From assembly GCF_963678635.1 (NCBI RefSeq), contig NW_026971310.1, positions 1 to 64,000 of the forward strand: 64,000 bases of DNA. The letters run 5' to 3'. Source of the DNA: Symsagittifera roscoffensis (lineage: Eukaryota > Xenacoelomorpha > Acoela > Convolutidae). The position numbers were made by a program, and so were the translations under genes. This document shows, in pieces, positions 50,201 to 59,300 of this stretch (positions are counted from its first letter, which is position 1; each line of letters begins with the position of its first letter). Under the pieces are notes generated by a model, which did not search any database, was not told the DNA's origin, and saw only the letters and a list, made by a program, of their open reading frames with translations.

Positions 50201-50870
50201 AACCTCTACTGTGTAGATGGTCATTGATGCCAGCAAACACAATCGTTATCGGGTTCATTTCTGTCTGCCTTTGTACCCCTATAGCCAATGACACTGATTG
50301 CAATAGGTCTAGGTCAACTGCGGCCAGCATTATGACGTCCGGCCAAAACAAAGACTTAGAGGTGTACACGAACTCTGAATTCGCTACTACCATGATTTTG
50401 GCCTTTCTCATCTCTGCTTTGTCGTAGGCGGCGAAGATGGTCTCATCTTTCTTTATCGCTGTCAATCCGCCATATCTCTGGGCATCACCATCTTGGTTCA
50501 CTAGTTTTGGGTACACTCTCTCCTTCACATGACCAGGTGGTGTCGTCAATTGCCTAAATATCTTCACGTGTTGTCCAATCGGCGCTCTCGCCATCAGGAA
50601 TCTTCCTGGCCTTTCTTCACCATTCCTCTCATCATGGTTCAATCTCACATCTTGCAACGGTCTTGCATTCACAGGTCCTATTGTGTTGTTGGAGGGCAGT
50701 CCCTCCAAGTCGGCAAATCTCAAGGCCGTCGTGGAGCTGAAATTTATGCTAGCGGCTATCAACCAGTCTACGCCGGTTATCGAGTACAATCTGCTGACGG
50801 ATAGCGTCGCTCCATTCAGCATCCTCCTTGCATCTTCGATGAAGCTCACTCTCTGTAGGTCCAGCTTCAT
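47160..50870 (-). CDS. Retroelement ORF3, large protein with a degenerate SGNH-like region
   Basis: The start chosen is the ATG at 50870, whose A is the last base of the ORF2 stop (TAATG), giving 1236 residues. The frame is open 16 codons further upstream, but that extension begins with GTG. Residues about 155-300 resemble an SGNH hydrolase. VVANSE (Ser near residue 165) sits where block I would be, though GDS is not conserved. AGINDHLHSRG (Asn near residue 216) resembles block III GxND. No convincing DxxH block was found, so activity is doubtful. The middle (about 505-590) is hydrophobic (VELIALFVTF). Residues about 940-1100 are acidic and low complexity with Gln/Asp/Ser runs, followed by a basic C-terminus. 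It may be a structural or RNA-binding partner of the ORF2 esterase, but this is inference. Confidence 0.8.
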   Translation of the reverse strand: MKLDLQRVSFIEDARRMLNGATLSVSRLYSITGVDWLIAASINFSSTTALRFADLEGLPSNNTIGPVNARPLQDVRLNHDERNGEERPGRFLMARAPIGQHVKIFRQLTTPPGHVKERVYPKLVNQDGDAQRYGGLTAIKKDETIFAAYDKAEMRKAKIMVVANSEFVYTSKSLFWPDVIMLAAVDLDLLQSVSLAIGVQRQTEMNPITIVFAGINDHLHSRGFLSRLRDPATAENAVWPAIKDILESMGEVVDATKEGSFNKVTLRVVFALSPGYAHLPDGLKFVYAMVALLSEGKYDVIISAPNRMIEMENLRPLKAELPAVWSDISNAMRGFKDHALHMLVLDEVLGLELSNFSRQLKLKPGIDDDHRVITAMSNDLWFRAMEVASEDTRRKNSLETRAHLEAMVLRTKPEANQWLHLNPRVAALGADAFQQGPVMITKIHAYLLKEVNLAENAGEKTAEFVNRMCQITLETFWTQEVKGQEGFERTDSMLEGLGAGWTASFLAKVYPKVSHYLIKEFLQAVVKVSIVELIALFVTFGAESFVKGPAILLTDGIQNLRLDGLLTLIAITHGNLGGLMKLARCPEQMKERVRNLDMKKSTDSWNKIRDLRHTLIQYLLQQNRFGTGEDETIEREEDVRRHVGGMPLLTDLSLAMRIDPLALIRGVTEFVTVIYGPAVTFAFPDVKVEAYRRSVLHLNLISAVDGSTLNWCEQHALRELMSEDLLFAKISEPEMTVINFDDHFCDRMGEVERGHIEVFPKLWNLRPYDKTNGEMTRVPRLTAAYHKVREETKDWGDYKKLPEAIPEFPLIRRMLLEAVSVVQTPRLRAFEANERRVGNFSVTMDPCFVGRNAAVLQYTRFAYTDQATRRRISNAATPKPGRFDEEWRELGLTPIRMNGRTELPEASLILTSVKKEMKVGGILQTRTFLAPFGCEEIKVVPGEEEDKSAGTLLIPRFQEEADNDEQGPSSSNKDKSEGDDGQGGSRQTEEPMQQDQAGGEDDRASTGGTSSLDFNIFSDLENNADTLETTEPADEGISTLEPPSAFEEMKRNLPESSSPGNSRNNDQRILMESPRRRRIEASARVPFLGTLPEEEWEVHHRDHESRTGCKLDRVAFMEEVWTVIQSYGTQSILKTGLNQPLMREVLDKLDECEGRLSELLIDSATDESEANSPIKMTPQDNEGEVVYLSRTRRGTMRSKMVIDKINAMKMKRKGSESKKSWIWGRVIINCLAQIEY

Positions 50871-50872
50871 TA
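50868..50872 (-). promoter_or_regulatory. TAATG stop/start overlap coupling ORF2 to ORF3
   Basis: In the sense direction the bases read AACTAATGAAG: TAA ends ORF2 and the ATG that shares its last A opens ORF3. UAAUG overlaps are known sites of coupled termination-reinitiation, for example in the SART1 LINE of Bombyx and in some RNA viruses. Because the only upstream extension of ORF3 starts with GTG, this ATG is the natural start. Confidence 0.7.
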
Positions 50873-52987
50873 GTTCGTCTTTGTATATATGCCAAGGAGA
50901 CGGTATGGTCGCGACCACATCAATGAGCCTCTGCTCGGTCTCTCCTCTCGACTGGTACTCGTCGTCTGCGATCTAGTGTCCGATCTGGATGTGCCTGCTA
51001 CTTCCTCGATTGGTTGGTTGACAGGTCCTATCTTTTTCCTAGGATGAATTGTCCTCCTCATCGGTGCTTCTCCCAACCGATCTTGTACGTCTGTTCTTCG
51101 ACCTGGTTCACCGGAGCTTTGTTGCCGGTAATTTGTGACGGCTGGGACCGTACCCAAGCGTGTTTCCAGGTTAGGAGGCACAAAGGTGGTGATCACCGTA
51201 TCACTCACCGTTCCCTCTTCCTTCAGCACTCCTGTGTCAAAGAGTTCTGCTTCCAGCTCATCCAACCGTTCTTGGAAGACTCGATTCAACCAAGCTTGTC
51301 CTTCGACACTGTCGAAGTGGATGCCATCTGTGGTCAGTCTGGCTTGATCCATGGCTCTCAATTCATGTTCAATGTCCTTGAGGATCATTCTTCCGGCATT
51401 TCGATTTGCTAGGTTTCTCAAGATGTTGTTCCATCTCATGACTCCCTCGTTGTGCCTTCTTCCTGATGCTGTCAGGCTTCTTGCGTTCATTGGCACTGTG
51501 CAAACGGTCAGTACCGCGCAACTGAACTTCTGCCAGAGAGTAGTAAACAAACACACCATCATTGATTCCCACAGTGCTTCCTGCTCATCTGATCCTCTGG
51601 AGATATCATTAGTCCCAACTAAGATCATCACATTGGGTTTCTTCCCTGGATTCATCAGCTCCACCATGCGATATAATTGGGCAATCGTCGCGCCTCCAAA
51701 GGCCATCACCGTGGTGACCCATGAGGTCCTCAAATTCGACAGCACTCTGACTAAGCTGTCTCCCAATATCAGGTGAGATGTCCCGAGTGGTGGTTGCTGC
51801 AGGTTCACAGCCGGGCTCCAGGTAGCTCGATTGAAGCAGGCTCTCGGATCTGTCTCCGGAACTCCTGTGAAATTATACTTCAATTGATTATTCTTCTTCA
51901 CGTCTATTACACGAGACACTTTCTTCGCTGGCATCTTCCTTACTTTCCTCTCTGGGATTCTCGAGTTCCCCGTGAGTGGTGTCACGTTACTCATCCCTTG
52001 TCTGATTACTGTCTGGGAGAGTTGTACTCTGCCCGTATCGTCAATCGTTCCATAGGGTGCAGTCACCCCGGAACCTGGTGCATTCTTGTTAGCGACCAAT
52101 CGTCCAGCTGTCTCTATCAGTTTTCTCACTGTCTGTTCTACGACGGGATCACCCAAGGTGTCACTAGGATCCGGGATTGTTACTCGGTTCGTCTCTGCTG
52201 GAAGCCGTGTCTCCGTTGTTTGACTCATTTCTCGAGGTGTCAAGAGCTCTATCGGGGACTGCCCACGAGGAATATCCCTTGCAGGTATCACTTTCTTAAT
52301 GGACGTCGTCAACGCCGCCTGTTCCGATCGCTCTTTGTATTCCTGCCTTAAGCGTTCGATCTCTTGACCCTGTTTTTTGTTGCAGTCTTCAAACAACTTT
52401 CTCCACATGTCCCGGTCTTCCTCCATCGCCAGCATGGTCTTCGTCATATCGTCTAACTCCTTCTTCGTACTCCTCAGTTGATCGTTCATCTCGTCCAGAT
52501 CTTGTATGGTTTGGTTCGTCTGAAACTTCTGTGTTACTTTCGCCCTTTTTGGTGGCACAGCTGCTCTCAGTGGTGAACCAGACGAGGTCGCCTCGCTGTT
52601 CATCTCCCGATGCATTCTCGTCAGCCCAGGTTTGGGCTTGGAGGGCATTGGCATCTCACCTGGTTGGTAAGTCCTAGAACTTCCCAACCCAGGCTCATTC
52701 GCCAAGTCACTCCCTGAGAGAGCCCCGTTTCTCCACCTCATCACTCTCATGTTCGGGCGGTCTAGTACTCCTCTTTCTCCATATGCTGCCATCAACAGGA
52801 CTTCCGTGGGGCGGTCCCCACGGTTGTCGTGCCACAAGATGTTGATCAGGGCGGTCAGCAACATGGCCACCTCTGGGTCCTCCAGAGCGAAGTCTCGTTC
52901 GATCAGCCGACGATAGATCGCATCTACCATTGGTCCCACATATGCCTCTGCCAGGTCCATCAATTCATCCTGGTTGAAATTGTCCAT
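50870..52987 (-). CDS. Retroelement ORF2, coiled coil plus SGNH/GDSL esterase
   Basis: 705 residues from a clear ATG. Residues about 160-230 form a likely coiled coil (DQLRSTKKELDDMTKTM and onward). Residues about 405-580 are an SGNH hydrolase. Block I is LGDSL with the nucleophile at Ser411, the Gly of block II is in FGGATI, block III is GTND with Asn460, and block V is DGIHF with Asp554 and His557. All catalytic residues are present, so an active esterase or lipase is expected; the substrate is unknown. The N-terminal 160 residues are unassigned and the C-terminal 120 residues are hydrophilic and probably disordered. Coiled coil plus esterase is the layout of ORF1 proteins in some CR1/L2 LINEs, where it is thought to act in particle assembly or membrane contact. 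Finding it downstream of a Ty3-type Pol is unusual. Confidence 0.88.
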   Translation of the reverse strand: MDNFNQDELMDLAEAYVGPMVDAIYRRLIERDFALEDPEVAMLLTALINILWHDNRGDRPTEVLLMAAYGERGVLDRPNMRVMRWRNGALSGSDLANEPGLGSSRTYQPGEMPMPSKPKPGLTRMHREMNSEATSSGSPLRAAVPPKRAKVTQKFQTNQTIQDLDEMNDQLRSTKKELDDMTKTMLAMEEDRDMWRKLFEDCNKKQGQEIERLRQEYKERSEQAALTTSIKKVIPARDIPRGQSPIELLTPREMSQTTETRLPAETNRVTIPDPSDTLGDPVVEQTVRKLIETAGRLVANKNAPGSGVTAPYGTIDDTGRVQLSQTVIRQGMSNVTPLTGNSRIPERKVRKMPAKKVSRVIDVKKNNQLKYNFTGVPETDPRACFNRATWSPAVNLQQPPLGTSHLILGDSLVRVLSNLRTSWVTTVMAFGGATIAQLYRMVELMNPGKKPNVMILVGTNDISRGSDEQEALWESMMVCLFTTLWQKFSCAVLTVCTVPMNARSLTASGRRHNEGVMRWNNILRNLANRNAGRMILKDIEHELRAMDQARLTTDGIHFDSVEGQAWLNRVFQERLDELEAELFDTGVLKEEGTVSDTVITTFVPPNLETRLGTVPAVTNYRQQSSGEPGRRTDVQDRLGEAPMRRTIHPRKKIGPVNQPIEEVAGTSRSDTRSQTTSTSREERPSRGSLMWSRPYRLLGIYTKTN

Positions 52988-53388
52988 ACTGTTCTTTCCA
53001 AGTTTGATTTGATTTCGATTTCAAGTTTTGACTCAAGTGAGCAATTAAATGATCAATCAGGATCTAGAAAAGGAATCACGACTGTCACACTTGTCAGTTT
53101 CACCTTAACATATATCGTTAAAATTTGCTTAAAACAGTTCAGATAAAAAGATATTTATCCTAAAATTTATTAAAATCAATTGGTATCTAAAATTTTGGAA
53201 TTCGACCTAAGATTGGACAGTCCAAACTTTGGATCTATTCCCAAGATCGTCATCTAGTTGTTCATGGTCACTAACCCCTACTTACCCATGATCTTAATAA
53301 CCTAACACATAACATAACATAACATAACACACATATCACATATTACATGCAACTTGGTCCTTTGGCCTAACACCCTCTCGCACATCAC
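52988..53388 (-). other. 401-nt spacer between Gag-Pol and ORF2
   Basis: AT-rich and non-coding, with a CATAA microsatellite (about 53300-53330). In the sense direction it contains CCTTTTCTAG ending at 53064, a plausible splice acceptor 77 nt before the ORF2 ATG, which could create a spliced message for ORF2-4. A short internal promoter or internal ribosome entry are alternatives. Both the leader before the Gag ATG and this spacer contain TTGAGTCAA on the sense strand. Confidence 0.4.
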
Positions 53389-56300
53389 TCAGCCTATACT
53401 TAAGTAATATTTCTTATGTAGATATACTTGTATGTTCGTATCAGAGAATATCACGTGTACAAGCGCGTACAATTCCCGAGGATGCAGTCTTCCTCTATTT
53501 GGATCGTACACTGGAAGCGAAAGCTCCTTCACGTCCATTTCCACAAGGAAGTCCCTCAGCCTCGTCAAAGACAAGACTAGGTTTTCTGGGTCCACGTGCT
53601 GCTTCTCCGTCGCCCTCGTTACCAAGAAGCACAAGTACTTTCCCGGTATCTGCGACACCGCCGGAGGTAAGGCTGCTACGCCCCCTATCCCTGGTCTTTG
53701 CTTCCAAAGGAATTCCACGTTTTTATATTCCCTCTTAAAATCTGCCGCTAGCGCCGTCCTAAAACTCATGTCTGCGGTGATAGCTACCGCACATGTTCTG
53801 TTTGTGAGTATGAAATCACTGTCTGTTAGTATTATGTTACTAGAATATTCATTTGGTAAATTAAAATATGACTCCACTACCCTGCCTATGTCAGGTTTCT
53901 TAGGTTCTTCACCTGTTTCTGCTTCTAACTCTCCTGTTTCTCTTGCTATTCTCAATTTTTTTATTATCAGGTTTTCAGTGTGGGTAAGTCCTACCCCCAC
54001 TCCCCGGACAAAAATATCCATCGGCGTCCCCGTCGATCGCATACCGGGTATTAAGTCAAGGTTAGAAGCTTGAATGAGAAGTTGTCCTTCCTGGGCAGCC
54101 CAGGAAGGATCATCTCGTTCGGTCTTAATGTATTTCGCGCTTTCACGATCTACGTCTTGAATCGTAACGCTGGTCTCTTTAGGGTCTGATATCATTTCAT
54201 TCAGCCACTCTAAGACACGCAGGTTCGTCTGGTCTTGTTCATATGACTGCTGTTGCTCATCATCAAATTCTACCTCGGGTTTTGACCAGTCGTCAACCCA
54301 CTCATCGTTATGATCATCCACTATGTCAATGTCTTGTGACACGGTTATTTCTTCTAAACCCACTACTTCCTCCACTACTTTCTTCAGATCTATCCTATCC
54401 ACTACAAAGTCGTCACCGTAAGGATTGTACTTCTTTCTTGGTCTCGTCCCGTCCTTCCGACGAGTCTGCATCGTGAACGGAAGATATGGTTCCAAGTTCT
54501 TGGGAACCTCTGTCTGTTCGGGATCCTGCCAATCTTCCTCTGCGTAGGGTAAGGTCTCATCGTCCGCTTCGATCTGTTCGTTTGGATCCAGGTCCAGCGG
54601 TGTATCTGTACCATCCTCTACGATTTCGTTTCCATCGTTCTTCTGCCTGGTGCCTTTTTCATTGACCTCACAAGCAGGATCCATCATTAGATAATCCCCT
54701 TCTTCCATGTCTGCAGGTACACACCAGTCTTCTGTCGATGGATTGTGTGGCTTGATGTTTTCGTAGTGGGCGGCTCGGCCAGTACTCAGTCTATAAAAGC
54801 GTCCCTCTTGGTGCACCTCTGTAATCATGAAGGGTCCCCTCCACTTTTTTAGAAGCTTCTTTGTTCCTTTCGGTGGTATAACGTTCTGAAATACCCATAC
54901 GTAGTCTCCCACCGAGTAGGCTTTTGCACCAGCTGCTTTCTTGTCGAATCTTTTCCTCTGCCTTGCCTGTGCTTGCTGAGTATTTCGTCTACACAGATCG
55001 TTCAACTCCTGTTGACGTCTGATCACATCCCTCACGTAAACCTGTGGAGATGTTTTCTTCCCCTCATATTCTGGGTAGAAGAATGTCAAGGGTAAAGACT
55101 TCTCGTGTCCCGTCAGCATCATGTGTGGACTGACCCCAGTGGTGGAGTGTTGCGTGCTATTATAAGCTCCCATCACCTGTGGAAGGTATCTGTCCCAATC
55201 GGTCATATACCTGGAACAGTATACTCTCAGCATCGATACTAACGTCCTATTCTGTCTTTCCACTAAGCCATTCGTCTGAGGGTGGTATGTCGTGGAGTGA
55301 GCCTGAGCGACCTGTGACCGTCTCATAAGCTCTTTCGTAAGCTCGCCTACGAAAGCTGTTCCATTGTCCGATTGAAACGTCATTGGACAACCATGTCTTG
55401 CTATCCATGTATTTATCAGGTGGTCGCATGTCTCTTCCGCCGAGGCAGTTATGCAGGGCACGGCCTCTGCATACTTCGTGAAGTGATCTATCATGACCAA
55501 GACTTGGTTATAACCGCTGTCTGTCATGCATATCTTCTGGTGATCTATCTGCACGACCTCGTTGAATTCAGACGACTCAATCGATTGTAGAGGAAATCGT
55601 AATTTCCTTGGATCCTTGACCTGTTGGCATGACAGGTACGCTGTTACCCATTTCTCACATGCTTTTTTCATCCCAGGCCACTCAAAGCGCTTCAGGATCC
55701 TCTGATACACTTTGTCGATTCCTTGATGGCCCATCTGATCATGCGACCTGAATAGTAGTTCTGTCTGATAGAGTTGTGGCAACACTATCGCGTTATATTT
55801 GTATAAGACCTTGTCTTCTTCTCTTCTCTTGCAAGCCACGATCCCGTCCTTGTTCAGATACAATCTCCCCTCCTTCTGCATGAAGTATTGTCTCAGGATC
55901 CTATAGCTGTCTTCTTCTAGGTCACCTTTGTCTGGTGCACCGTTTTCTATCCACCTTTTTAGGTTACTTGTCATGCGGTCATTTCTTTGCGCCCTTAGTA
56001 GGTCCGAGAGTCTGTACCTCGCCTTCAAATATGTCTTCATGACCCTCATTTGACAATTCATCTCATTGGGCTGATGTGTGTCTTCCTCCATCTTAACGCA
56101 CCAAATCTTCGCCAACGGTTGTGTTTCTTGTTCAAATGGCTGAAGGTCAGTCCTGACTACCTCTTTCTGCGGCAACAGGCTTATCGAACGTTTCGATACC
56201 GCTATTGTTTCTAAGTCATCCGCTGCGTTGTCAAAGACTCTTTCGCTTGGTATAAGGTAGCGATCGCTGTCAGGATCCTGATACACCTCTCTGTCCAGGT

Positions 56301-59300
56301 CTCTCGCCCGAGTTTCCACTAGTAGCGTGTGTATCGCCAGTTCTGACAGCTCGGATCCTGAACTCGAGTTCCTGTCTGAATAGGTGTCCATTCCTGAGTT
56401 TCGGGAATCATCATCTGTCGAAGAGGTTGTGCTGGAGACTGCACGCTCCTCCAGATCAGGTCTGTGCTTTCTTCGCATCCATCTGAACTCCCCGGACAAA
56501 ACCTTGTTCTCTCGGTCCTGTTTCTCATCAGGAATTTCCTCGTTTATCTCAGACTCCCCGGACAAATTTCCTTGTCCCGGGTGTTGATCTTGTGATCGCT
56601 GGTTTTTCTCCTCATCCTTCTCCCCGGACAAATAGTCTTGCAGCAGATTTTGTTCTACCTCTTCACCCTCTTTTTCCCGGTCTACAAAGGTGACGGTTTT
56701 CTTTCGCTTGCTGCTCCCCTGTTCTTTCCGTCCGTAAGAAGTACTGGTTAAAATCTCTTGGGGTATTGAGGATACTAGTTGCTGAACTATTGTCCTACAA
56801 TCCCTCTTGTTCTCTTCGTGCTGTCGTCTGGACGGCATGATCTTCACCTTCTCACTGACTGTTAGCGATGCCACTGCTGCTGTCCACTCGGGGTCATCTC
56901 TGGTCACTTCTCTTTCTAACAATCCACCCAGTATCCGCATCACTTGTGGTGTGACTTGCACCGTTTTATCCAATAATGAGAGGCTGTTTATATTCATGCG
57001 AGAGAGTTCTTGCTGGACCAGGTTCGAGCGCAGCAACAGATCCAAGGGGACCGGGTCCTCCTTTGACAGGATCTTTATCTCGGCTGCTCTCTCTACAGGT
57101 AACTCAGGGTGCCCTGGAATTGGATGTCCTGATTTATCCAACCATCTCGTTAAGGGAAGCTCTTCATAAGTTTCTTTGTCCAGAAACGAGAATCCCTCCT
57201 TTACTTCCGCCTGATTGGCCTGCTTCTGCTCCAATCTTTCATAGAACTCAGTTTTCTTACTGAGGCTGTCAGCATTCTGGTGTTTATCACGCATCCTATG
57301 TTCGATTATCATATGGTAGCCATCCAGTCTTACTATCCATCTACCAATATAACTCTGATCCATCGAGTAGGTCTTCAACCAGGATAACGCTCTGTTATCT
57401 ACGCGTAACTTGAAGGGAGCGCTCCCCAAGTATGCACGGTACTTCTCCACGAAGGTGACTACTGCAAACATTTCTGCTTTTGGTGCGCCATATTTCATCT
57501 CTGTGTCACTCAAGACTTTGCTGCCGTATGCAATGGGACGGAGAACTATTCTTCCGTTCCATTCTTGCTCTTGATGCAAAATTCCTGAGATGGCCACCAC
57601 CGATGCGTCTGTGTCGAGAACATACATGTCCTTTTCTGTAGGCATGCCCAGCACTGGCGCTTCGCACAGTTCCCGCTTTATGTTCTCGAAAGCAACCTGT
57701 GCCTCATCGTTCCATTCGAACTTTTTCCCTTTGTTGCGCATCAGCTTCTGCATCGGGTACACCTTATCCGCATATCCTTTAATGAATTCACGGTAATAAT
57801 TGGCAAACCCCAGGAAGCTCATTAGCTGTGTGTCCGTCCTCGGAGCTTTCCATGTCAGCACAGCCTCTACTGCTTCCGGATCTGGCCTCACACCATGCCT
57901 GTCCACCATTCTTCCCAGGTACTTGATCGAATCCCTAAGGATTTCACATTTCGATGGTTTGCATTTCAAGCCTGCTCTTTTCATACATCCGAAGACCTCA
58001 TCGAGCCGGTCAATGTGATCCTCCAGGGTCGGTGTCGCTATGACTACGTCATCCACGTAGCACATCAAGAGATTCCCGTACTTTTTGGTCACTCCTGTCA
58101 AAGCCTGAGCCATCAGCCTTTGAAAGGTTGCTGTTGCATTGCACAAGCCGAAGGGCATCCTCTTCCACTGGTACAACCCCAATTCGCACGCGAAACTGGT
58201 TTTTTCCCTATCCTTTTTCCGCAAAGGAACCTGCCAGAAGGCAGAACCTAAGTCCAATGTGGTGAAGAACTTGGCATCACCAAGTTTAGATAGGCTCTCG
58301 TCTATTCGCGGTATCGGGTACGCATCTTTTATCGTTACCGCGTTCAAGTAACGAAAGTCGCAACAAAATCTAAGCTGCCCCCCTTTCTTTTTCGCCATGA
58401 CTACCCCGCAAGCCCACGGCGATTTCGAGGGTTCTATCATGTCGTATTCAAGCAACATTTCTATTTCCGCTCGGCACGCTTCCGATTTATGTGGCGTCAT
58501 TCGCCTTGCGCCTTCCCTATGGGGAACGGCGCCCTCTTCCAGTTCGATTTCGTGTTCGACGAAATTACAGCACCCGATATCCGCCTTGTGTTTTGAAAAT
58601 ACATCAGCGTTCCGATTTAGGAGGTTCCGCAATTTCTCGAAATCTCCCTCACCTATTTTTCCTTTCAAATGTTCTATTTCTGGCAAAACCGGTTTGTCAG
58701 AATCTAGTTCATATGACGAGGGGCGTTCCGGAAAGTTCGAGCAGCTTGATAAGCCGTCGTCCGTTTCGAATTTCATTGAAAACAATTTATGAATAGATTT
58801 TAATTCATTAATTCTCTTTAAGATTTTATCTTTATTTGCATGATAAGGACAGTCTTTCACATTATTCTTCTTCAAGTTTTGTGTCTCCTCATAGTCGGTC
58901 CTCATCGGCAAGGCGTAGCCAAGCTTCTTTCCACGCTGGATTGAAACCGTGGTGTCCAGTGTGTTCAACAACACACTGACACACAGTCCGTTTCGCGTTA
59001 CCGAGAAGCTCCGGCCTAAAATCACCGAACTCTGACTATTTGGATTCGGTACTAAGCAAACCTGTTTGCTATCACTTAACGAATTTAAATTTCTCATTCT
59101 AAAAATTGCTACTACAGCTTGTCCTGGTTGTAATTTTACCTTTCTATCCAAAAAAACTGGTACCTTATTTTCATCTGTTATTATCCTATTAATTGGTCTC
59201 TTAACATACTTTCGGTCCGGGTTTCTAATCCGTATTAGACCGTTGTTCAAGTCAATCATCACGTCAAAATTCCTGACAAAATCTCTGCCCAAGATGAATT

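Noticed and set aside
50871-50918. Upstream extension of ORF3 to 50918
   Set aside because: It begins with GTG; the ATG overlapping the ORF2 stop is a better start.
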